From the NCBI GenBank assembly GCA_905235355.1, contig CAJOLM010000076.1, positions 1-5,882 on the forward strand: a stretch of 5,882 nucleotides of DNA. The letters run 5' to 3'. Under the pieces are notes generated by a model. That model worked only from the letters and a program-made list of their open reading frames with translations, ran no database searches and was not told where the DNA came from. The position numbers were made by a program, and so were the translations under genes. Position 1 is the stretch's first letter. The number at the start of each line of letters is the position of its first letter. Shown here piece after piece: positions 1-4,975 of the stretch. This DNA comes from an uncultured Elusimicrobiales bacterium. Lineage in GTDB: Bacteria > Elusimicrobiota > Elusimicrobia > Elusimicrobiales > Elusimicrobiaceae.

Positions 1-146
1 GCGCTGACAGCCTCTTTCCAAGACGGAGCATAGGGCTTTACAACGCGCAAATCGCGCAGGCCAAAATTGGCCATGGCACGCGCAGCTGCACCGATATTAT
101 TCGGGTCGCGCGGACGCACTAATACGACGGAAAACGCGCGTTTCAT
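1..146 (-). CDS. SpoU/TrmH-class RNA 2'-O-methyltransferase (TrmJ-like), N-terminal part
   Basis: Only the first 48 codons are in the window; the rest lies beyond base 1. The translation begins MKRAFSVVLVRPRDPNNIGA and continues AARAMANFGLRDLRVVKP. The segment at residues 8-30 (VLVRP..PNNIGAAARAMANFGL) is the characteristic first motif of SpoU/TrmH-family SAM-dependent methyltransferases, in which the Asn and Arg of N-IG-AAR sit at the RNA and catalytic site. The form V-V-P--P-NIGAAARAM-N-GL is most like TrmJ, which 2'-O-methylates position 32 of some tRNAs. The trefoil-knot SAM site would be in the missing C-terminal part, so the exact substrate cannot be told. The start is fixed by an ATGA overlap with the stop of the lipoamide dehydrogenase gene upstream. 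A GAGG (157-160, minus strand) lies 10 bases before the ATG, inside the lpd 3' end, and could serve as ribosome binding site. No separate promoter is visible, so it is probably co-transcribed with lpd. Confidence 0.85.
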   Translation of the reverse strand, partial: MKRAFSVVLVRPRDPNNIGAAARAMANFGLRDLRVVKPYAPSWKEAVS

Positions 147-1498
147 TTGGCTAATGCCTCGGCAATCATTTCACTAATTGTTGGGTGTGGAAAAACAACC
201 TGTTGCAGTTGTGCTACTGTCATACCGGCTTGCAGTGCTAGCGTCAGTGTGCTAATCATTTCCGAGGCATGCGGGGCAGCTATCACTGCACCTAAGAGTT
301 TGCCGGAGTCTGCCTCGCTGATAATTTCCACAAAGCCGTCTGCTTGGTCTTGCGTAAGTGCGCGGCCATTAGCCAGCAAAAAGCTTTTGTGGCTTTTTAC
401 GTTGAGGCCTTTAGCTTGCGCTTTGGTAAGACCTACAGAGGCAAGCTCTGGATCAGTATAAACGGCATTGGGGATAAAATCATTATTATAGGTAGCATTT
501 TGTCCGCAGCAATTTTGCGCGGCGACTATACCTTGGCGTGTGCCGGCGTGCGCCAGGAGCGTAAGCCCGGTCACATCTCCGGCGGCATAAATAGAATCTG
601 TCACGTGCAATGTTTGCGGATTAACGCCCTCCAGCCCTTTGCGGTTCCAGGTAAGGCCCGCACGCTCCGGGTGAAGGTCGGTCAAATCGCACGTGCGGCC
701 AATAGCAGCCAGTACCTTATCAGCCAGTAGTGTACTACCATCTTTTAATTGCAAAGCAGCTTGTCCGTTTTGCACACTGGCGGAAGTGACCGCTTGCCCG
801 GTAATAATTTGCACGCCGCGTTTTTGTAAATTTTTAGTCAGCACGCGCGCCAAGCCCTCGTCCATATTAGGCAGTAAGCGCGGCTGCATTTCAATGAGCT
901 GCACCTGTACTCCTAAAGAGGACATCAAGGTGGCAAATTCGCAACCGATAGCTCCGCCGCCGATAATAGCTAATGTTTTGGGCAGCTCAGAAATTTGGAA
1001 AATAGTGCTGTTGTCATACACTAATCCGGGTAATTTATCCAACGGCGCGGGCACAAAAGCTTGTGTGCCGGTGGCCACAATAGCATAATCAAACGGAACA
1101 GTTTGATCTCCCTGCGCGGTGTGTACGTTGAGCGTGTGCGCATCTGCAAATTCCGCGCTGCCGTTTAGGACAGTTACTTTGGCCTGGCGCATAAGTGTAG
1201 CAATACCGCCTGTTAATTTAGCGGTGACGGCTTGTTGGCGCGCCTGTATTTTGGACCAAGAGGCCATCGGAGTAGTTGGCGCAACATTATCTTCGCAAAA
1301 GCGGGCCAAATCCCGTGCGATATCCAAGCGGTGCGCGGCGTCTAATAAAGATTTAGAGGGGATACATCCTACATTTAAACACACGCCGCCCAGTTGTGCT
1401 TTTTCAATTAAAGTAACAGTGGCTCCTAAACGTGCGGCAGTAAGAGCTGCCGGATATCCGGCTGGACCTGCGCCAATGACAGCTATTTTCAAATTCAT
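143..1498 (-). CDS. lpd: Dihydrolipoamide dehydrogenase (E3 flavoprotein)
   Basis: This cytoplasmic flavoprotein reoxidises the dihydrolipoyl groups of 2-oxoacid dehydrogenase complexes or the glycine-cleavage H protein, passing electrons through FAD to NAD+. All family landmarks are visible in the 451 residues. The FAD dinucleotide fold is GAGPAG at 9-14 with E32 for the ribose. The redox disulfide C40/C45 lies in GGVCLNVGCIPSKS. An ATG motif is at 142-144. The NAD fold GGGAIG is at 180-185, followed by E203, which favours NAD over NADP. The second FAD motif AAGD ends at D308. The C-terminal dimer domain carries the catalytic pair H438/E443 in HPTISE. The length is slightly below the usual 460-475. 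The stretch after the second FAD motif reads LLAHAGTRQG, a departure from the common LAH-A--EG. The start is supported by GGAGGAA seven bases upstream. No E1, E2 or H-protein gene is in the window, so its complex cannot be named. The HPTISE and CLNVGC context argues against mercuric reductase or glutathione reductase. Confidence 0.95.
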   Translation of the reverse strand: MNLKIAVIGAGPAGYPAALTAARLGATVTLIEKAQLGGVCLNVGCIPSKSLLDAAHRLDIARDLARFCEDNVAPTTPMASWSKIQARQQAVTAKLTGGIATLMRQAKVTVLNGSAEFADAHTLNVHTAQGDQTVPFDYAIVATGTQAFVPAPLDKLPGLVYDNSTIFQISELPKTLAIIGGGAIGCEFATLMSSLGVQVQLIEMQPRLLPNMDEGLARVLTKNLQKRGVQIITGQAVTSASVQNGQAALQLKDGSTLLADKVLAAIGRTCDLTDLHPERAGLTWNRKGLEGVNPQTLHVTDSIYAAGDVTGLTLLAHAGTRQGIVAAQNCCGQNATYNNDFIPNAVYTDPELASVGLTKAQAKGLNVKSHKSFLLANGRALTQDQADGFVEIISEADSGKLLGAVIAAPHASEMISTLTLALQAGMTVAQLQQVVFPHPTISEMIAEALAK

Positions 1499-1500
1499 AG

Positions 1501-1507
1501 TTCCTCC
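1501..1507 (-). promoter_or_regulatory. Shine-Dalgarno of lpd
   Basis: On the minus strand the bases read GGAGGAA, followed by CT and the ATG at 1498. This is a near-consensus ribosome binding site, though the spacing is short. It decides the lpd start and shows that the host uses Shine-Dalgarno initiation for at least some genes. Confidence 0.85.
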
Positions 1508-1536
1508 AGCTCAGCAAAAATGCTACACTTTTTTGT

Positions 1537-1565
1537 ATTTTAGCATTATTCAAGAGCTTTGAAAA
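1537..1565 (-). promoter_or_regulatory. Candidate sigma70-type promoter of lpd (extended -10)
   Basis: Minus-strand TAAAAT (1542-1537) matches five of six -10 bases and is preceded by TGC, which makes an extended -10. Seventeen bases further upstream is TTTTCA (1565-1560), four of six to TTGACA. Transcription would begin near 1530 and give a leader of about 32 bases containing the Shine-Dalgarno. The assignment rests on consensus matching by eye in an AT-rich spacer. Confidence 0.5.
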
Positions 1566-1569
1566 AACA

Positions 1570-1575
1570 TATAAT
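1570..1575 (+). promoter_or_regulatory. Perfect -10 hexamer just before radC (leaderless start candidate)
   Basis: The plus strand reads TATAAT, identical to the bacterial -10 consensus, beginning 12 bases before the radC ATG at 1582. With the usual 6-7 base gap the transcript would begin at or within a base or so of the A of ATG. No purine-rich Shine-Dalgarno exists between it and the start. The upstream -35 region is poor (for example TTCAAG at 1549-1554, with a 15-base spacer). The element lies next to the divergent lpd promoter, whose -35 is at 1560-1565. Confidence 0.5.
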
Positions 1576-1581
1576 TAGATT

Positions 1582-2268
1582 ATGCCCCCAAATCAGAAAC
1601 CATCTTATGTAGGCCACCGCGAGCGGATTAGGGAAAAATTTGCCTCCGGCGGCTTGGATCATTTTTTAGATCATGAGACGTTGGAATTACTTCTAACGTA
1701 TTGTATTGCCCGGCGCGATACTAAACCAACGGCTTGGGCGTTAATCAAACGCTTTGGCAATTTGTCAGCGGTTTTGGATGCGCCATTGGAAGAATTGATG
1801 TCCGTGAAGGGCGTGGGGAAGCAAAGTGCTTTGTTTCTAAAACTTATCCGCGCCGTGTTTAAAAAATACAGCCTGGAAGAAGTGCAAGACAAAATTACCA
1901 TCCGCACCCCTGATGAAGTGCTTACTTATTGCAAGGCCTCTTTAGCTGAACATACGGAAGAATGTCTAGAGCTGATTTATTTGTCGGTGCGTAATACCGT
2001 AATTGGGACGGAAATTGTTTCTTCCGGTACATTAGACCGAGTCAGTATTTCCCCGCGTAAAATTGTAGAGCGTGCGCTAGCGGCCAAGGCTTCGGCCATT
2101 ATCCTGGTGCACAATCATCCGTCGGGCGACCCGACTCCTTCTGCAGATGATATTGCTGTTACCAAAGAAGTTACTCGCGCCGCAGCACTGCTGGGTATTA
2201 CGGTGCATGACCATATTATTATTGGCCGCGGGCAGCATTACAGCTTGAAAGCAAACGGCAGGATTTAA
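1582..2268 (+). CDS. radC: RadC family protein (UPF0758, JAMM/MPN domain)
   Basis: The 228-residue length is typical of RadC. The N-terminal part (about 5-100) is the helical UPF0758 domain, with GHRERIREKF at 11-20, ELLLTYCIARRDTKP at 35-49 and a helix-hairpin-helix VKGVGKQSA at 75-83. The C-terminal part (about 105-228) is a JAB1/MPN-like metal domain. Its zinc motif HNHPSGDPTPSADD at 177-190 gives ligands H177, H179 and D190, with S187 also in the motif. E144 is a possible upstream acidic residue. By fold the domain should be a metal-dependent isopeptidase or protease relative, but the biochemical role of RadC is not settled. The old DNA-repair name comes from an Escherichia coli allele later assigned to recG. 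There is no mobile-element or antirestriction context here, so this looks like the chromosomal form. It is transcribed divergently from lpd and converges on the amidase gene, overlapping it by four bases. Starting at 1582 gives the usual N-terminus; the start lacks a Shine-Dalgarno. Confidence 0.93.
   Translation: MPPNQKPSYVGHRERIREKFASGGLDHFLDHETLELLLTYCIARRDTKPTAWALIKRFGNLSAVLDAPLEELMSVKGVGKQSALFLKLIRAVFKKYSLEEVQDKITIRTPDEVLTYCKASLAEHTEECLELIYLSVRNTVIGTEIVSSGTLDRVSISPRKIVERALAAKASAIILVHNHPSGDPTPSADDIAVTKEVTRAAALLGITVHDHIIIGRGQHYSLKANGRI
2265..2268. other. Shared stop codons of convergent radC and amidase genes
   Basis: The palindrome TTAA supplies TAA for radC on the plus strand (2266-2268) and TAA for the amidase on the minus strand (2267-2265). 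The two coding regions therefore overlap by four bases tail to tail. There is no intergenic room for a terminator, and I found no convincing hairpin plus U-tract for either gene nearby, so the two mRNAs probably overlap at their 3' ends. Confidence 0.9.
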
Positions 2269-4175
2269 TTCTTTTTCTTTTTTGCGGCGGTTTTTTGAAC
2301 AGACGCTTTGGCAGATTTTTTCTTGTTGGCGGCGGCTGGCTTTTTGGGTGCGACGCCATAAAAATCTAAAATACCTTCATAAATTGTTTGGGCAAAAAGC
2401 TCGCGTCCTTCATCACTCATGACCAGTGCTTCTTGCTCGGGCAAAATCATATAGGCATTTTCAATTAAAATACTGGGCATTTCCGAAATGCGCGGAATAA
2501 ATAATATGTCATTAGCAATCAGGCCATTATCGGCAAGCGGAATGTTTTTTGTAAATGACTGATACACACTTTGCGCCAGTTTAAAACTGTGCGGATAAGT
2601 GTAGTAAATAGAATAGCCGCGTGGTACAGCCAGGGGATTTACTGTTTCTGGCAGGGCATTATGATGCAAGCTAACAAAGATATGTGCTTGTTCTTTTAGT
2701 GCCTTGCGGTAGCGGGCGGTCAAACTCATTTGATTATCCCCCTGGCGTGTCATAATAACGGTAGCTCCCGCTGCCTCTAATTTCTTTTTTAACACTTCGG
2801 TCAGAGCCAAATTTGCCTCATATTCCAGCACACCGGAAGGGCTGACTAATCCATCATACGGCGGGGTGCGTTTGGGACTATGCCCGGCATCCAGCAAGAT
2901 ACGCGCTCCGGTCAGCGGTTGTTTGTCTGCAGATGTTAACGTCGGTTGATGATTGAGTTCTACCAGGAAATTATTTTTTTCATATTGGTACGCGTGACCC
3001 CACGGGGTGGCCCCTTCTTTGAAGTACAAAATAAATTTAATGATATTATCCGGCAAGGTTTCCCATTCCACATGGTCTAGGAGCGGGCTGGTGCTGTCTA
3101 TATTAAAGTTTTCCTCAAATACTTGGGTGTAATAAAAAACTACTTCCATGCGGTTATTAAATTCCTGGATAGATATGGAAACAGGTTGGCTTTGTGTCCA
3201 ACGGATTTGCGTCTTATCCGGTAGAGCCAATGTGTCAATTTCTTCAATGGTGTTCGGTTCAAAAGAAGACGTGAAAGACAATTTTTTTTCTTCCAGCCAG
3301 GCACTTTCTCCGTTGCCTAAACGCAGGCGGTACAGACCATTGTCGCGGCCGTCTATCAGCACTTCACCAAAAGCACGGTAAAACGGATATAAACTGCCTT
3401 GATGCACGGCAATTTGGCGCATTTTACTGTTGGGACTAGTTACCTTGGCAGCCTGTAGCGGTTCTTGTTTATCTAGTATTTTAACCCGCTGCCGGGCAGT
3501 AATTTTGGTGCGGGTGTCAGTATGCGGATCATACATTTGATATACAATTTTAGAGGATCGGGGCTTTTCTTTATCTGACACAACAAACTTAGCGCGATAG
3601 GTGCCCGGGTTGCGTGTGTCTTCACGCAAGGCAATTTGCTTGCCGCCCTTTAAACTGGGTAAATCTGCTGTTACTTGTGCTCCGGGAGTGCCGCGCGTAA
3701 TTAGATTAATCATATCGCCCGGCAGCACCCAAAGCGGTCGGCTGGGATAGGTTTCGGCTTCATCAAAGCGCGCTTTTCCTGCAAATTGGTCCAGTGGCTT
3801 TCCAGGTACAGTAATATGGCGCACAGCTTGGAAAGTTTCCGTTGGGGTGGTGGCTGTTAGTACAAAAGAAAAATCGCCTTGTTCCACTGGCAGATATGCT
3901 ATAAAAGTGCCGTTTTTGTAAAGCGGTACCGCCTGGCCGTTGATGTCTAATTGGGTTTGGTCTAACTCGGGTAAGTTGATGCGACCAAATACATACATGT
4001 TTTTCGCACCCGTCGGTGCTGTCATTTTTTCATAAGGATATTGCAAGGTGATGGGAGCTTCTTTTGCGCTGCGCGACGTCTGCGCCGGCAGATAAGGTGC
4101 TACCGGTAAGCTTTGGCTATATAAAGAAAAAAGGGAGACGCAAGTCAAAATAACGCAAAAAAATATTTTTTTCAT
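2265..4175 (-). CDS. Secreted N-acetylmuramoyl-L-alanine amidase (amidase_3) with long N-terminal region
   Basis: This enzyme should cut the bond between MurNAc and L-Ala in peptidoglycan, outside the inner membrane. Residues 1-20 form a signal peptide (KK, then a hydrophobic core), probably cleaved near S20/Q21. C12 does not sit in a good lipobox. The catalytic amidase_3 domain spans about 424-606. It has zinc ligands H432 (LLDAGHS), E451 (GVLEYEANL) and H504 (SLHHNA), TRQGD at 476-480, and catalytic E572 (ILIENA). Ahead of it are about 400 residues of beta-rich sequence. I read this tentatively as an Ig-like pair (about 40-235), an SH3-like segment (about 255-300, ending RLRLGNGESAWLEEKKL) and an AMIN-like segment (about 328-410). 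These N-terminal labels are inferences from pattern only. The last 27 residues are a Lys/Ala-rich tail ending KKKKN. The total of 636 residues is longer than most amidase_3 proteins. The gene starts 26 bases from the divergent NIF3 gene and has no Shine-Dalgarno. Confidence 0.92.
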   Translation of the reverse strand: MKKIFFCVILTCVSLFSLYSQSLPVAPYLPAQTSRSAKEAPITLQYPYEKMTAPTGAKNMYVFGRINLPELDQTQLDINGQAVPLYKNGTFIAYLPVEQGDFSFVLTATTPTETFQAVRHITVPGKPLDQFAGKARFDEAETYPSRPLWVLPGDMINLITRGTPGAQVTADLPSLKGGKQIALREDTRNPGTYRAKFVVSDKEKPRSSKIVYQMYDPHTDTRTKITARQRVKILDKQEPLQAAKVTSPNSKMRQIAVHQGSLYPFYRAFGEVLIDGRDNGLYRLRLGNGESAWLEEKKLSFTSSFEPNTIEEIDTLALPDKTQIRWTQSQPVSISIQEFNNRMEVVFYYTQVFEENFNIDSTSPLLDHVEWETLPDNIIKFILYFKEGATPWGHAYQYEKNNFLVELNHQPTLTSADKQPLTGARILLDAGHSPKRTPPYDGLVSPSGVLEYEANLALTEVLKKKLEAAGATVIMTRQGDNQMSLTARYRKALKEQAHIFVSLHHNALPETVNPLAVPRGYSIYYTYPHSFKLAQSVYQSFTKNIPLADNGLIANDILFIPRISEMPSILIENAYMILPEQEALVMSDEGRELFAQTIYEGILDFYGVAPKKPAAANKKKSAKASVQKTAAKKKKN

Positions 4176-4201
4176 AACTATAAAAATGATAACATAAATT
4201 T
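4176..4201. promoter_or_regulatory. 26-base divergent start region with overlapping -10 elements
   Basis: This is the whole space between the amidase ATG (minus) and the NIF3 ATG (plus). On the minus strand TATCAT (4191-4186), five of six to consensus and preceded by TGT, is an extended -10 that would start the amidase mRNA about four bases before its ATG. On the plus strand TAACAT (4190-4195), preceded by TGA, is an extended -10-like element beginning 12 bases before the NIF3 ATG. An alternative is TATAAA at 4179-4184. The two -10 elements share bases 4190-4191. No good -35 is seen for either, and any -35 would fall within or at the edge of the opposing gene. Neither start has a Shine-Dalgarno. 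Confidence 0.5.
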
Positions 4202-4954
4202 ATGGCTAAACGCGAGGACATTGTCCGATTTTTAAATAACTATCTGAACAGTGCGGAAATAGCAGATAGCAGCTTGAACGGCTTGCAAGTGCAAGGCCGC
4301 GACACTGTGCGCAAAGTTGTGTTTGGTGTATCTGCCAGTTTGGAATTATTTAAAAAAGCAGCGGCAGCCAAGGCCGATATGATTATTGTGCATCACGGGC
4401 TGTTGTGGGGTAAAGAGCAAGCTATTACGGGCACGTTTGGCAAGCGGGTTGGATTTTTATTGCAGCATGAGATCAGCTTGCTGGGGTATCATTTGCCGCT
4501 TGATAAACACGCGCAAATCGGGCACAATGCGCTATTGATAAACAGCCTGGGCGCAAAAAACATCCGTCCGTTCGCGTCGTATCATGGGCAAGAAATCGGC
4601 TTTTGTGGAACGATTACTCCTGCTACGTTAACGTCGGTAGTACGCTCGCTGGAAAAAACGTGTAGTACCAAAGCAACCGTACTGGCTTTTGGTCCTAAAA
4701 AAATCCGCACCGTGGGCATTGTTAGTGGTGGCGGGTGGAGTATGCTGTCCGATGCAATGGCACTGGGACTGGATTTATTTGTGACGGGGTCTTTAGACGA
4801 GCCGGCACAGGAATTATGCCGTGAAGGACATATTAATTGTATTGGTCTTGGGCATTATAATTCAGAAAAAATCGGCGTGCGCGCACTCATGAAACTGGTG
4901 CAACAGCATTTTCATGTAGAAACGCAATTTATTGAAATTAAAAACCCACTTTAA
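4202..4954 (+). CDS. NIF3/DUF34 family dinuclear metal-binding protein
   Basis: The 250 residues match the short, YbgI-like form of the NIF3 family, a cytoplasmic toroidal hexamer with two metals per subunit. The five metal ligands of the family can be placed: H64 and H65 in VHHGLLWG, D101 in HLPLDKH, and H218 and E222 in GHYNSEKIG. Other hallmarks are NGLQVQG at 26-32, GVSASLE at 42-48 and a glycine-rich VSGGG at 174-178. The extra PII-like middle domain found in the roughly 370-residue Gram-positive members is absent. Databases often label the family GTP cyclohydrolase 1 type 2 on thin evidence; the function is not settled, and metal handling or a hydrolase role are both possible. The start at 4202 gives the standard MAKREDIVRFLN opening without a Shine-Dalgarno and with a -10-like element 12 bases upstream. 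The M20 peptidase gene follows after 21 bases on the same strand, so the two are probably an operon. Confidence 0.92.
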   Translation: MAKREDIVRFLNNYLNSAEIADSSLNGLQVQGRDTVRKVVFGVSASLELFKKAAAAKADMIIVHHGLLWGKEQAITGTFGKRVGFLLQHEISLLGYHLPLDKHAQIGHNALLINSLGAKNIRPFASYHGQEIGFCGTITPATLTSVVRSLEKTCSTKATVLAFGPKKIRTVGIVSGGGWSMLSDAMALGLDLFVTGSLDEPAQELCREGHINCIGLGHYNSEKIGVRALMKLVQQHFHVETQFIEIKNPL

Positions 4955-4963
4955 ATATAACTT

Positions 4964-4970
4964 GAGAGGA
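4964..4970 (+). promoter_or_regulatory. Shine-Dalgarno of the M20 peptidase gene
   Basis: GAGAGGA ends five bases before the ATG at 4976, a good position and sequence for ribosome binding. The 21-base gap after the NIF3 stop has no clear promoter of its own, which supports co-transcription. Confidence 0.8.
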
Positions 4971-4975
4971 ACAAC

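Noticed and set aside
1512..1545. Small inverted repeats (AGCA-TGCT at 1513-1524; TGCTA at 1521-1525 with TAGCA at 1541-1545) in the lpd leader region
   Set aside because: The stems are only 4-5 base pairs in AT-rich DNA, too weak to call a riboswitch, operator or terminator.
147..1562. Four overlapping plus-strand open frames (147-461, 344-730, 693-1088, 1119-1562) opposite lpd
   Set aside because: They lie almost wholly antisense to a full-length lpd with all family motifs. Their translations show no family signature, only biased Ala/Cys/Ser-rich composition, and they lack convincing ribosome binding sites.
1671..1907. Minus-strand 78-codon frame inside radC
   Set aside because: It is antisense to the conserved helical domain of radC, has no recognisable motif and is best explained as a shadow frame.
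2224..2296. Possible radC terminator: GCCGC (2224-2228) pairing with GCGGC (2284-2288), followed by a T-run
   Set aside because: A five-base stem with a loop of more than 50 bases is not a credible intrinsic terminator. The short GCTTgaAAGC hairpin near 2243-2252 is not followed directly by a U-tract.
3148..3381. Plus-strand 77-codon frame inside the amidase gene
   Set aside because: It is antisense to the continuous amidase reading frame, with low-complexity content and no start signal of note.
4142..4175. Lipoprotein signal in the amidase (cysteine at residue 12)
   Set aside because: The residues before C12 (I-L-T) fit a lipobox poorly, and the hydrophobic core continues past the cysteine, so an ordinary signal peptide is more likely.
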